A DNA stretch of 64,000 nucleotides from Paucimonas lemoignei (GTDB lineage Bacteria > Pseudomonadota > Gammaproteobacteria > Burkholderiales > Burkholderiaceae_D): the NCBI RefSeq assembly GCF_004342585.1, contig NZ_SLZQ01000005.1, positions 1 through 64,000 on the forward strand, in the 5' to 3' direction. The position numbers were made by a program, and so were the translations under genes. The notes under the pieces are model-generated. The model did no database searches. It worked only from the letters and a program-made list of their open reading frames with translations, and was not told where the DNA came from. Below, in pieces: positions 47,185 to 55,793 of the stretch (position 1 is its first letter; every line of letters starts with the position of its first letter).

Positions 47185-47433
47185 CTTGATCCCCTATCGA
47201 CGAAATGATGACTAAAAGAAATTGAAAATGATTCCGAGGGTAATGGATGTTGCTTGATTGCACTATCACCCGAACGGATGATTGGCTCACATAAAGATAT
47301 GAATTTTTATGAATCGAACTGGATAAAAGAGGGGGGAAAGTGCTTGCTTTGCTGTGGGGTTTCCGGCAACGAAGTGCCTGTTATACCTCTGCTCAATCGA
47401 TGGCACCCTGCGCGCAGCAAGAGTGACGGCGTC

Positions 47434-48585
47434 TTATCGACCTTGCTGATCCTGCGCCAGAAAATAGGCCGGGCTTGCCAGGAGCAGTGAGACAAGCTCG
47501 GATTGGCGCTTGGTGCCGGTCTTGAGAAAAACGCTCTTGAGCTGGCTCTTGACGGTGTTGATCGAGGTGCCGCGCTGCTCGGCCACGTCATCCAGGGTTT
47601 TGCCGCAACACAGGGCTACGGCCAGTTCAGCCTCGGCTTCGGACAGCGCAAACAGGCGCCGTACCAGCTCGCCTGTCACGCTCGGTGTGGATTCCGGGTC
47701 GAAGGCAAACAGCAGCGCCGCGCCATGCGCCCGTGCGGAATTTGCCAGGCGCAATGGCGCGACCATCAGCATCAACGGCAATTTGCCGTCGCGCTGTAAT
47801 AAGACGACGCTGTTCAGGTCGCTGCCGGCGCCCCGGCTAGCGCTGATGGCGTTGCCGATTTCCAGGCTGAGTTTGCCGGTGACGATCCGATCCTGAGTTT
47901 GCAAGTGCCCATTGTCCAGCCACATGCTGCCGCCTTCCCGCAGCAGCGCCGCTGCGCTGCGGTTGGAATGCGCCACCCGGCCGTATTCATCGAATAGAAA
48001 GGTCGGCATCGCCAGCACGTCCAGGCCGCCCGCCAGGAAGTTCTGTCCCAGCTGCAGCTCGGCAAAGCGCTCGCGCATCTGCAGAGTACGCTGCAAGTGC
48101 GGCACTAGGCGGTTAAGCCGATCCATTTCCGCGCGGGTGAATTCCGCTTCAGACGGTGCCCGCTGCAAAAAAAGCTGGGTAAGCCAGTTCCCCTCTTGCA
48201 GGACGACCGCACCGGCAGCATAAGCCACGCCTTGCGGGACGATCCATTCATTGTAAAAACGCGTTTCAACGATGCGTTCAGGATTTGGCAAATCGAGATT
48301 GCTGGCATAAAAATGGGCCATTGGGGAACGCATGATATGCAGCGCCAGCATGTCTTCGCGCGCGTAATCGAGCGCATAACTTTCCACCGACTCCCTGGAA
48401 ATCCCGGTCAGCCACAAGCCTTTTATTTCCTGCGTTGCGACATGCCGGATGATCATGGTCACGGCTTTCAGCCGGAAGCCGGCAAGCAGCGATTCGATAA
48501 ATTTCTGGAATCCGTCCGGCGCCATGACGGCATCGTACAAATGGCCAAGCAGTTCATCATCAGGCGAGCGGGCAGTGATTGTCAT
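47434..48585 (-). CDS. LuxR-family transcriptional regulator
   Basis: A 383-residue regulator. The C-terminal helix-turn-helix is clear at about 310-370: FALSEAEAELAVALCCGKTLDDVAEQRGTSINTVKSQLKSVFLKTGTKRQSELVSLL, with the invariant-type TVKSQL recognition helix. The N-terminal 300 residues resemble a PAS/GAF-like sensory region (DVLAMPTFLFDEYGRVAHSN) of unknown ligand. No autoinducer synthase is in the window. It is encoded just upstream of, and co-directional with, the large lipoprotein gene, separated by about 250 bases with no gene. Confidence 0.88.
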   Translation of the reverse strand: MTITARSPDDELLGHLYDAVMAPDGFQKFIESLLAGFRLKAVTMIIRHVATQEIKGLWLTGISRESVESYALDYAREDMLALHIMRSPMAHFYASNLDLPNPERIVETRFYNEWIVPQGVAYAAGAVVLQEGNWLTQLFLQRAPSEAEFTRAEMDRLNRLVPHLQRTLQMRERFAELQLGQNFLAGGLDVLAMPTFLFDEYGRVAHSNRSAAALLREGGSMWLDNGHLQTQDRIVTGKLSLEIGNAISASRGAGSDLNSVVLLQRDGKLPLMLMVAPLRLANSARAHGAALLFAFDPESTPSVTGELVRRLFALSEAEAELAVALCCGKTLDDVAEQRGTSINTVKSQLKSVFLKTGTKRQSELVSLLLASPAYFLAQDQQGR

Positions 48586-48958
48586 TTTTATCAGGCGGGA
48601 CCATATATTGATGATTAAGCAAAACCGCTGCTGCTCGAGCCTGCATGCAAGTCAGCGCCCTTTTAAGCGCTAACGCCTCTCGTCCATACCTGGTTGACAA
48701 TGAAGCAATATTTATAGGGGATAAGCCCCAAGCGGCCAGTCCAAGCCATTAAGAAATCTCGCCGAGGCCAATAGCGCCCTCTTGAAAGAAGAACGGCCCG
48801 GCCGACGTGTCGACCGGGCCGTCAAGGCCTTCCCTTACTTTGATACCGTTCGCGTACGTAAAAGGATCTTTTTAACCGAACGGTTGAGAGTTGAAACTCT
48901 CGTGCTTTTTTATTAACAGCCACCATGCCAGCCTCGGCATGGCAAGCCACGTCAAACG
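48586..48958. other. Gene-free interval with tandem hairpins
   Basis: About 370 bases between the LuxR regulator start and the next lipoprotein stop. No credible reading frame is present. On the plus strand it holds a TTGACA at 48694-48699 without a good -10, three hairpins and a terminator (annotated separately as a possible RNA). A CCATGCC/GGCATGG hairpin near 48924-48943 may end the lipoprotein message on the minus strand. Confidence 0.5.
48793..48911 (+). ncRNA. Candidate structured small RNA (function unknown)
   Basis: Three hairpins follow one another on the plus strand: ACGGCCCGG/CCGGGCCGT (48793-48822), ACCGTTCG/CGAACGGT (48845-48884), and GAGAGT-TGAA-ACTCTC (48886-48901), followed by GTGC and six T residues. 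The last is a good rho-independent terminator oriented away from any protein gene. The 5' end is undefined. I recognise no known RNA family. Confidence 0.35.
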
Positions 48959-49387
48959 TTAGCGCTTGACGGTCAGCGGACCGCTGTAGCCGCTGTTTTC
49001 CCAGGTGCCAGCCAGGGTGTTGTCACCCTTCGGCGACAGCTTGATCACAGCCGAACCCTGCTTGGCAACCAATTGTCCATTCTGGACAGTAGCCGAGTTC
49101 AGCGGAGCCTTGGTGTCGCCAGCCGCAGTGCCGTACCAGTTGGCATTGCCCTTGACATCGGTGCCGTTAACTTCGGTCACGATCAATTCAAATTTGCCGC
49201 TGCCAAAGCCTGGCAGAGACCAATCACCAGCCCAATTGCCTTTCAGCTTGGCGGCCAGGGCAGCATCGCTGGCAGCAGCCGCAGCGGCAGCTTCCTTGGA
49301 GACAGGCTTGGCAGGTTCTTGGGAAGCGCAGCCGGACAGAACGAGAGCAGCAGTCAAACCAGCAAGGGTCAACACGGAACGGATCAT
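48959..49387 (-). CDS. Small Ala-rich lipoprotein
   Basis: A 142-residue lipoprotein. The signal MIRSVLTLAGLTAALVLSGC has a strong LSGC lipobox. A short Ala/Lys-rich linker (KPVSKEAAAAAAASDAAL) leads to a beta-rich domain of about 90 residues: LKGNWAGDWSLPGFGSGKFELIVTEVNGTDVKGNANWYG, ending GTWENSGYSGPLTVKR. The repeated GNW/GTW pattern suggests a small beta barrel, but I cannot assign a family. The start was chosen for a normal signal length; an upstream Met would add 31 non-signal residues. Confidence 0.8.
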   Translation of the reverse strand: MIRSVLTLAGLTAALVLSGCASQEPAKPVSKEAAAAAAASDAALAAKLKGNWAGDWSLPGFGSGKFELIVTEVNGTDVKGNANWYGTAAGDTKAPLNSATVQNGQLVAKQGSAVIKLSPKGDNTLAGTWENSGYSGPLTVKR

Positions 49388-49451
49388 ATTTGTCGCCTCA
49401 AAGTTAATAAACGGGCATTTAGTATATGCAATTTGCATAAATTCAACAAAC

Positions 49452-49478
49452 AAAAAAGCCTCTCCTAATAGAGAGGGC
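49452..49478. terminator. Terminator downstream of the TonB receptor gene
   Basis: GCCTCTC and GAGAGGGC form a 7-8 bp stem around CTAATA. The minus strand runs into TTTTTTGTTTG, about 30 bases after the receptor stop. The plus strand also shows CTTTTTT slightly later. Confidence 0.85.
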
Positions 49479-49507
49479 ATTCTTTTTTCAGAACCTCACT
49501 ATCAATG

Positions 49508-51694
49508 CTAGAAGCGATACGCGGCACGCATGCCGGCGCTCCAGTTGCGGCCGGGTGCAGGTTCGAAATAGCGGCCATTGCTTTCATTGATGATGGCCGA
49601 CCCGGCATACTGGCGGTCGAACAGGTTATCCAGGCGGGCGAATGCATCCACCGACCAGCGATCCTGCTGCAGCACATAACCAGTGTGAATGGAAAAGCTG
49701 CAGTAGCCGGGTGCCGCCTCGGTATTGCTGTCATTGACGTACATGCTGTCGAGACAATGCCATTCCGCGCCGGCACGCCATCCTTTCGGCGGCGCCCAGC
49801 CTAACGAGGCAAAGGCCATGTGCCGGGCGATGCCGGGAATGCGGTTATCGGCCGGGATGCCGGCGAAGCCGTCGCGATAGGTGGCATCCAGATAGGTATA
49901 GGCCGCCTGCATGCGCCAATTGCGCGCGACTTCGCCGTCCAGGGCGAGCTCCAGTCCATTGCGCAGCGTGCGCCCCGCGTTGCGAAAGCTTGCCCTTCCG
50001 CCGGAGCTGCCGGCACTGACGATTTCATCCTCGGTACGGGATTGGAATACCGCTGCAGTCAAGCTGCCGCGCTCGTGCCTTGCTTTTGCGCCGAGCTCGA
50101 CGCTCGTATTGACCGAGGCTTGCAAACTGAAATTCAGCCCCGGCAAGCCATCGCTGCGGTAGGAAATTTCATTGAGGGTTGGCGTCTCGAAGCCGCGTCC
50201 AACCGTTGCATAAAAACTTATATCTTGCGCAGCCTGATAACGCAATGCCGCGACCGGCAGGGTCTTGCGATAACGTGCTGTCCCGCTGTCGTCGCCATTG
50301 ACGCCAACGATATAGTTATCGTCCGAAGAGAATCGCACGCTACTGTGCCGCACACCCGCATCCAGCGTCCAGCGTTCGGCGAACTTCCAGGAGGCCTGCA
50401 GATAAGGATCGATATTTCTCACTGTGTTGTCTTCATCGCGGCGCAATCTCCCCTGCACGCCAAGTTCGCGCACGCCGTTCACATCAATGAAGTTTTCATA
50501 GCCCTGGCGCTGTTCATCCAGGGTATCCCACGCCAGGCCACCAACAATGGTAAGCGGCTGACCAATAAACTGAAGGCGGGAAGTCCAGCGCGCATCGATG
50601 CCGCCATAGTCGCGCGTCAAGGCGATTACGCCGCCGGCATGGCGAGGATCGGCTTGCGGAGCCGGCGGAATGGCCTGAAATTGCTGCGTCTCGCGCTGAC
50701 CGTAATAGGTCATCAAGCGTACGTCATTGTCACGATTGATCCGATGCTCATAGACCAGGCCACCCTGCGACTGCTGCACCGTCTTGCGCGTATTGAACTG
50801 TTCGGCTACAAGCGCCACGTTGCGCGGGTCTGTTCTGAACTGGTTGCGATCCAGGCCGAGCGGATCCTGCGCCTTCAGGTCGACGCTATTCACGACCAGG
50901 GTCAGCCTGCGATCGTCGGAAAGCTGGATGCCGAATTTACCGTTCAAGAGGTTCTTGCTGGTGGCACTGTGCTCGCGATAACCATCGGTGGTAAAGCGGC
51001 TGGCGCTCATCACATAATCGATCTTGCCCGAAGCGCCGGCCCCCTTGATGGCATGGCGCCGGGAATCGTAGCTACCGAAGGTTACATCAGGCGTCACCAC
51101 TGGCGTGCCGCTGCCATGCTCCGTAAATACCTGGATGACGCCACCGGAGGAATTCCCGTAAAGCGCGGAAAACGGCCCGCGCAAAATTTCCACGCGTTCG
51201 ATCGAGGTGATATCGATGTTCGAACTCTGTCCCTGCCCGTCGGGCATGGTGGCAGGAATGCCATCGACATACAGGCGAATGCCGCGGATACCGAACGTCG
51301 CGCGCGCGCCAAACCCGCGGATGGCAATTTGCAGGTCTTGCGCGTAATTCTGCCGGTTCTGGATCAGCAAGCCCGGCACGCTTCCCAGGCTTTCCGACAG
51401 ATTGATCTGCGGCAGACTATTGCGCATGGCTTCGCCCGCCACGACATCGACCGATGCAGGCGTGGCGAATGGGCTCGCGCCAATCCGGGTAGCGGTTACC
51501 ACGACCGGCTTCAGCGTTTCCTGTTCTGACGGAGAAGGATTGGCTGTCTGTGCCCACAGCTTGCCGGAAAATGCCAGCATGACGATGCACGCTGCATACA
51601 TCCTCGCGTAACGGGACAAGGGCCCATGCGCCCCGCAGCGCTGAGCGCGCTGTTCCGCACGCACATCAGCTTTCCGGCATCTCTTTATTCTCAT
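49508..51694 (-). CDS. TonB-dependent outer-membrane receptor
   Basis: A 728-residue receptor. After a signal region (MYAACIVMLAFSGKLWAQ) comes a TonB-box-like ETLKPVVVTATR. The plug domain follows, with LSESLGSVPGLLIQNRQN, QIAIRGFGARATFGIRGIRLYVDGIPATMPDGQGQSSNIDI and VEILRGPFSALYGNSSGGVIQV. A 22-strand-type barrel occupies the rest, ending with the aromatic terminus AYRF. The substrate (siderophore, copper or other) is not evident, and I see no Fur box or cobalamin riboswitch upstream. The start could be the Met at MYAACIV, 31 codons in. It neighbours sodC. Confidence 0.88.
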   Translation of the reverse strand: MRIKRCRKADVRAEQRAQRCGAHGPLSRYARMYAACIVMLAFSGKLWAQTANPSPSEQETLKPVVVTATRIGASPFATPASVDVVAGEAMRNSLPQINLSESLGSVPGLLIQNRQNYAQDLQIAIRGFGARATFGIRGIRLYVDGIPATMPDGQGQSSNIDITSIERVEILRGPFSALYGNSSGGVIQVFTEHGSGTPVVTPDVTFGSYDSRRHAIKGAGASGKIDYVMSASRFTTDGYREHSATSKNLLNGKFGIQLSDDRRLTLVVNSVDLKAQDPLGLDRNQFRTDPRNVALVAEQFNTRKTVQQSQGGLVYEHRINRDNDVRLMTYYGQRETQQFQAIPPAPQADPRHAGGVIALTRDYGGIDARWTSRLQFIGQPLTIVGGLAWDTLDEQRQGYENFIDVNGVRELGVQGRLRRDEDNTVRNIDPYLQASWKFAERWTLDAGVRHSSVRFSSDDNYIVGVNGDDSGTARYRKTLPVAALRYQAAQDISFYATVGRGFETPTLNEISYRSDGLPGLNFSLQASVNTSVELGAKARHERGSLTAAVFQSRTEDEIVSAGSSGGRASFRNAGRTLRNGLELALDGEVARNWRMQAAYTYLDATYRDGFAGIPADNRIPGIARHMAFASLGWAPPKGWRAGAEWHCLDSMYVNDSNTEAAPGYCSFSIHTGYVLQQDRWSVDAFARLDNLFDRQYAGSAIINESNGRYFEPAPGRNWSAGMRAAYRF

Positions 51695-51946
51695 GGACGT
51701 TGCCTGTCATTTCTGCGTTGATCATCGATATCAGCAAGTAGCTGCGACGCACTTGCTGCCCAAATTTTAGGCCACAGAAATTTTGATATCTTGATGCAGG
51801 CTGGGCGACAACGTTTCTGATCACTAGCTCAGGAAGCAGGTTCGGCATCGACGCACAAACGGAGCGTGCCGCCGGCTTGCATCACATCGCATTGTTCAGC
51901 AAGCCGACGGAGAAGCGGCCAAGAACTCAGCCGCGCAAGGCACAGA

Positions 51947-52468
51947 TTAATTCGCTGCGATCACGCCGCAGGCGACACGACCGCCCGAGTTGCCGGTCGG
52001 TTGAGTCTTGAAATCGTCAGGAGCGGCGTGGACGATGACACCGCGTTCGACGATACCATTTTCGCCCTTGGTCAGGCCAAGCCCGGACAATGTCGCCGTC
52101 AGGCTGGCATTGCCATTGGCATCAGCTTCCAGCATCGGCAAGTCGCCTGCATGATGTTCGCCCTGCTTGGGATGGCCATGCGGCTTGCCAGCCGGGTTGA
52201 AGTGGCCGCCCGCGCTGGTGGCGTCCGGCGCGCTGCAATCGCCTTTTTCATGGATATGGAATCCATGACCGCCGGGAGTCAAGCCGGAGAACTTGGCCAC
52301 CACGGCAACCTGGTCGCCTTGCTGGGTGAACGTGACAGTGCCACGGGCAGTATTGCCCTGGGTCGGTTTCAATTCAGCCTGGGCCGATGCGCCGCCGGTC
52401 GGTGTCGACGCGCAGGCTGCGAGGGCAACGGCAATCAAGGATGCGGTAAGTGCGGATGTTATTTTCAT
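51947..52468 (-). CDS. sodC: Cu/Zn superoxide dismutase (lipoprotein form)
   Basis: A 173-residue periplasmic enzyme that dismutates superoxide. The signal peptide ends in an LAAC lipobox (VALAAC). Metal ligands appear in HGFHIHEKGDC (copper histidines and the disulphide Cys), AGGHFNP, GHPKQGEHHAGDLPML (zinc histidines and Asp) and the C-terminal GGRVACGVI with the active-site Arg. Membrane tethering is inferred from the lipobox. It is downstream of the YXWGXW gene on the same strand and upstream of the TonB receptor gene, with about 240-250 bases on either side. Confidence 0.94.
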   Translation of the reverse strand: MKITSALTASLIAVALAACASTPTGGASAQAELKPTQGNTARGTVTFTQQGDQVAVVAKFSGLTPGGHGFHIHEKGDCSAPDATSAGGHFNPAGKPHGHPKQGEHHAGDLPMLEADANGNASLTATLSGLGLTKGENGIVERGVIVHAAPDDFKTQPTGNSGGRVACGVIAAN

Positions 52469-52670
52469 TCGTTTCTCCTGTAACCATGCTGGGAAGGGAA
52501 AGCAGATTGGCCAACCATACTGCTCGACTGGCTTGATGTTTCAGTGCCCTCGTCATTGCAAAGGCATTGCAATGGAAGAGCTTGAGAGTTGCTCAAAAAG
52601 CAGTGCAATTTTACTATTTATCTGCACGGGACCGGGTGTGAACCATTACCAAATGGTGCAGAAATGACAA

Positions 52671-52688
52671 GGCCCGCCGAAGCGGGCC
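52671..52688. terminator. Hairpin downstream of the YXWGXW gene
   Basis: GGCCCGC-CGAA-GCGGGCC is a 7-bp stem and 4-base loop, 20 bases after the gene's stop. The core sequence equals that of the terminator at 45.3 kb, but no strong U tract follows on the minus strand. Confidence 0.6.
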
Positions 52689-52707
52689 AATTTGTTGAAT
52701 GCATCCA

Positions 52708-53181
52708 TCAATGGTGGCGAGGATTATCCGGCTTGCGGTCATAGCGGTTCGGCACGCCATCGCCGTCGCGGTCACGATCGGCGTAATTCGGCACGCCATC
52801 GCGGTCCTTGTCACCTCTGCCGTAGGCATGGCCGTTTGCCCGGTTAATTTGCGGCTTGCGGTACTCCGGCGCACGCTGCCATCCACCATGTGCCAGGCGC
52901 CAGCCGCCGCGATCCTGGCGCCATTGCGGACGCTGGTAGGTGTAGCCGGGGCGGCTGCGTTCCCAGTGGCCGCCGACCCACACATGCTTTCTGCCATTCC
53001 AGTCCCAATAACCCGGCGCCCACACGTAACCCGTGCGCGGCGGCGGCACGACTTCATAGCGAGGCGGCGGCGGCGCATTGCCGATCACGATGCTGAAATC
53101 CACCTGGGCGAGTGCCTGGGTCGGAATAAAAGCGGCGCTGCTGATCAGGATGGCAGCGGCAGTGGCGAGGATGCGTTTCAT
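52708..53181 (-). CDS. YXWGXW-repeat secreted protein with Ca-binding-type C-terminus
   Basis: A 157-residue exported protein. The signal ([25 protein letters not shown]) is followed by [46 protein letters not shown], the Tyr/Trp repeat of the YXWGXW family. The C-terminal [30 protein letters not shown] carries two D-x-D-x-D-G units typical of thrombospondin type 3 calcium sites. No activity is known; envelope association is likely. The second Met was chosen as start because it leaves a standard signal. It is followed by sodC on the same strand. Confidence 0.85.
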   Translation of the reverse strand: MKRILATAAAILISSAAFIPTQALAQVDFSIVIGNAPPPPRYEVVPPPRTGYVWAPGYWDWNGRKHVWVGGHWERSRPGYTYQRPQWRQDRGGWRLAHGGWQRAPEYRKPQINRANGHAYGRGDKDRDGVPNYADRDRDGDGVPNRYDRKPDNPRHH

Positions 53182-53332
53182 GGTGGTCTCCATTCATTGT
53201 TGCGACGGATTCACTTTAATCGATCGCCTGTCATGAAAGCGCAAATGAAGCAATTGCTTACAAGTGATACATCTGATGGAAATGCATAGCCATGCCGCCG
53301 CCAGTAGATAGAACGCATCGGCGCCCAACGTC

Positions 53333-53971
53333 TCATTCGCAAGACGTTCCGGCAATTCGCCGTATCTCTGCCACAGTGAGGAATACCTCGTCCGGTGCAA
53401 GGCTCTTCAGGGAAGCAAGGCTGCCATATCCCCACGCCACGGCGCCGAATGCCATGCCTGCGTCACGCGCCGCTTCGAGATCGGTCAGTTGATCGCCAAT
53501 GTATATCGCATCAGCCTGATTCACACCGCTCTGCCGCAGCACGCGACGCAACCTGGAAGCCTTGCCGAACACCGAGGCGCCGCATTCCACGGCATCGAAA
53601 AGCCGCATCGTATCCGGACCCAGCACCTGCGAGATGTTGTCTTGCGAATTCGACGAGACGATTGCGAGATGCATTCCCTGCCTGGACAGATAGGCCAGCA
53701 TGTAGGCAACGCCCGCGAATGGCTGGACGCTGTCGCGGTTCTTTCTCATGCGCGAAATAAAGTCGCGCGCCACGAATGGGAATCGCCATGCCGACAAGCC
53801 GACGTGCGCCATCAACTGCCGCGCGCCATAGCCACGCAAGGCTTCGATTTCTTCCGGCGAAATCGATTTGAATCCGTGGCGCGCCGCCAGATCATTGAAC
53901 ACGGAAATAAAAAAGGGAAAAGAATCCGCCAGCGTGCCGTCGAAGTCGAATATCGCCAGTTTGTATTTCAT
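53333..53971 (-). CDS. HAD-superfamily hydrolase (phosphoglycolate-phosphatase-like)
   Basis: A 212-residue HAD hydrolase. Motif I is AIFDFDGTLADSF with the nucleophilic Asp and Asp+2; motif II is LAIVSSNS; the motif III Lys is in VFGKASRLRRVL; motif IV is AIYIGDQLTDLEAARDAG. The cap domain is helical, of the Gph/PGP type. The substrate is unknown. It starts within the last bases of the DUF3703 gene (ATGA overlap), so the two are translated together. The start MKYKLAIFDFDG is the only one fitting the fold. Confidence 0.88.
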   Translation of the reverse strand: MKYKLAIFDFDGTLADSFPFFISVFNDLAARHGFKSISPEEIEALRGYGARQLMAHVGLSAWRFPFVARDFISRMRKNRDSVQPFAGVAYMLAYLSRQGMHLAIVSSNSQDNISQVLGPDTMRLFDAVECGASVFGKASRLRRVLRQSGVNQADAIYIGDQLTDLEAARDAGMAFGAVAWGYGSLASLKSLAPDEVFLTVAEIRRIAGTSCE

Positions 53972-54324
53972 GATGAGCGACAATCCATTCCGAGCAGTTG
54001 CGCCGCTTCGTTTTCTATCGGCAGCCTGGAGAACATGCTGATATTGGTGCCGCCTGTATTGCCAACCGGGACCACGCCGATGGCCGAACCGAGCGCGCCA
54101 ATGATGATGCGGATCGCCTGCCCGGCGACCTCTCCCGCCGAACGGCGCATCATCCCGACTTTCAACATCGCCCAATGAGAACGGACATGGGGCACGACAT
54201 GCCTTTGGCCGAGCACGTGAGCGCGCTCCAGATGCCTGAAGGCCTGCGTCAAACGACCGCTTGCAACAAGACGACGTGCCGCCGACATTTCAGCTTCGAA
54301 TGCCAGTTTGAGCTTTTCATTCAT
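53968..54324 (-). CDS. DUF3703-family protein
   Basis: A 118-residue protein: KLAFEAEMSAARRLVASGRLTQAFRHLERAHVLGQRHVVPHVRSHWAMLKVGMMRR followed by a hydrophobic Gly-rich segment (IIIGALGSAIGVVPVGNTGG). The helical N-terminal part with AFRHLERAHVLGQ is the DUF3703 signature. The family sometimes occurs near metal-resistance genes, which are absent here. It is the first gene of a two-gene unit with a HAD hydrolase, overlapping it by 4 bases. The start gives MNEKLKLAFEAE, preceded by GGAG-type purines (AAGGAGACT). Confidence 0.8.
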   Translation of the reverse strand: MNEKLKLAFEAEMSAARRLVASGRLTQAFRHLERAHVLGQRHVVPHVRSHWAMLKVGMMRRSAGEVAGQAIRIIIGALGSAIGVVPVGNTGGTNISMFSRLPIENEAAQLLGMDCRSS

Positions 54325-54544
54325 GATACGAGTCTCCTTGAGATGCGTTACTGATAACTGGCTTGATGTTGAAGCTTCCCATGATGGCAATGTCAATAGC
54401 TTATCAATCGCCGCGTTGAATTTCAGCATAAGGCTGGAACTCGCCAGCCACTGCCGGATCCATTTATTACTGAATCGGCATGTCCGTCTGGCACACTACG
54501 TCCATTGCAGTCACAGCATGACTTAATGAAATGAGAGAAGCATT

Positions 54545-54778
54545 ATGGAAAGCATGAAGGCAATTATCCGGGGCGACGGCGTGAATAGCTCCGTGGAATT
54601 CTCGGTTGAAGAAGTGATTGCTCGGCATCATGGCAAGCCATGGCGCGAGCTGGATGAAGCGGATCGCGAAACAGAATTCAAAGAATATGCCCGGGGCCTT
54701 TTTTCCCGGCAAACCGGGTTGAATGCCGATGTCGATATCACGCTGGAGCCGGGCACTTCGTCAAAGACATCGATCTAG
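54545..54778 (+). CDS. Small protein of unknown function
   Basis: A 77-residue acidic, soluble protein (MESMKAIIRGDGVNSSVEFSV...WRELDEADRETEFKEYARGLFSRQTGLNADVDITLEPG). GAGAG about nine bases upstream supports translation. It has no signal peptide, membrane helix or recognisable family. The balanced alpha/beta pattern and a defined terminus suggest a real gene. It is the only rightward gene before the tRNA. Confidence 0.55.
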   Translation: MESMKAIIRGDGVNSSVEFSVEEVIARHHGKPWRELDEADRETEFKEYARGLFSRQTGLNADVDITLEPGTSSKTSI

Positions 54779-54932
54779 GATGCGGTCTTCCCGAAGTCGA
54801 GCTGCTGAGAATCCCTTGCAGCCGCCGGCTCCCTCTTGCCGCACAACGCACCCTGCGACGGAGGGATCCCCTCCCTTAACCCATGGCCGGTTATCAGGGC
54901 ATGCATTTTCCATCGTATAATTCCTACCCGTC

Positions 54933-55006
54933 GCGGGTGTAGCTCAATGGTAGAGCAGAAGCTTCCCAAGCTTACGACGAGGGTTCGATTCCCTTCACCC
55001 GCTCCA
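54933..55006 (+). tRNA. tRNA-Gly (anticodon CCC)
   Basis: A 74-base cloverleaf with the acceptor stem GCGGGTG/CACCCGC, a D arm (GCTC..GAGC), an anticodon loop TTCCCAA giving CCC, a T arm AGGGTTCGATTCCCT and an encoded TCCA end. It closely matches the E. coli tRNA-Gly(CCC). The base of the anticodon stem has one non-Watson-Crick pair. Confidence 0.95.
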
Positions 55007-55017
55007 GAATGCCCGAG

Positions 55018-55040
55018 GCACCGCGCGCCGGTGCTTTTTT
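55018..55040 (+). terminator. Terminator after tRNA-Gly
   Basis: GCACCG and CGGTGC form a 6-bp stem around GCGCC-type loop bases, followed by six T residues. It is 11 bases after the tRNA 3' end and precedes trmB. Confidence 0.85.
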
Positions 55041-55076
55041 GTTGGCACAACTTTCAATTTGTCTTTCGACTACAGC

Positions 55077-55793
55077 ATGTCCGACCTTCCAGAAAACGCC
55101 GACGGCAAACCTCTCTTCTACGATCCGACCGAGCGCCGCATCCGCAGCTTCGTCACCCGCGCAGGCCGCCTCTCCACCGGGCAGGCGCGCGCACTGGAAG
55201 AACTGGGCCCACGCTTTTGCATCCCTTATCAGAAGTCCCTGCTCGACCTCGATGCCGCCTTTGGCCGCAAGGCGCCTGTCATCCTGGAGATCGGTTTTGG
55301 CATGGGTGATACGACGGCGGCCATCGCAGCGGGCATGCCCGAGAAAAACTTCCTCGGCGTGGAAGTGCATACGCCGGGCGTCGGCAGCCTGTTGAAGCTC
55401 ATCGGCGAACAGCATCTCGAGAACCTGCGCATCGTTCAGCATGACGCCGTGGAAGTCGTAACCAATATGCTGGCGCCCGAATCGCTGGCCGGCGTGCATG
55501 TCTTCTTTCCCGACCCCTGGCACAAGGCTCGCCACAACAAGCGCCGCCTGATCCAGCCGCCGTTCGTGAGCTTGCTGGCGTCCCGCATCGCGCCCGGCGG
55601 TTATCTGCATTGCGCTACGGACTGGCAGGATTATGCGGAGCAGATGCTGGAAGTGCTGTCGGCTGAACCAACGCTAGCCAACACTGCCGAAGGCTATGCC
55701 GAACGTCCGGCTTACCGCCCCAATACCAAGTTTGAGAAGCGCGGCCTGCGCCTGGGCCATGGCGTGTGGGATCTGGTCTTCGTTAAACGCTAG
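55077..55793 (+). CDS. trmB: tRNA (guanine-N7)-methyltransferase
   Basis: A 238-residue SAM-dependent enzyme making m7G46 in tRNA. The SAM-binding loop is [39 protein letters not shown]; the catalytic region is [25 protein letters not shown] and the substrate segment [27 protein letters not shown] six codons upstream is possible but the ATG fits the family. It follows a tRNA gene and converges on the RlmN-like gene, whose stop end overlaps its last 11 bases. Confidence 0.96.
   Translation: MSDLPENADGKPLFYDPTERRIRSFVTRAGRLSTGQARALEELGPRFCIPYQKSLLDLDAAFGRKAPVILEIGFGMGDTTAAIAAGMPEKNFLGVEVHTPGVGSLLKLIGEQHLENLRIVQHDAVEVVTNMLAPESLAGVHVFFPDPWHKARHNKRRLIQPPFVSLLASRIAPGGYLHCATDWQDYAEQMLEVLSAEPTLANTAEGYAERPAYRPNTKFEKRGLRLGHGVWDLVFVKR

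Noticed and set aside
49820-51529. A 569-codon open frame opposite the TonB receptor gene
   Set aside because: No conserved motif or ribosome site; the receptor's plug and barrel motifs are clear on the minus strand.
51695-51946. Cobalamin or other riboswitch ahead of the TonB receptor gene
   Set aside because: No conserved B12-box or other known aptamer core could be seen in the 250-base leader.
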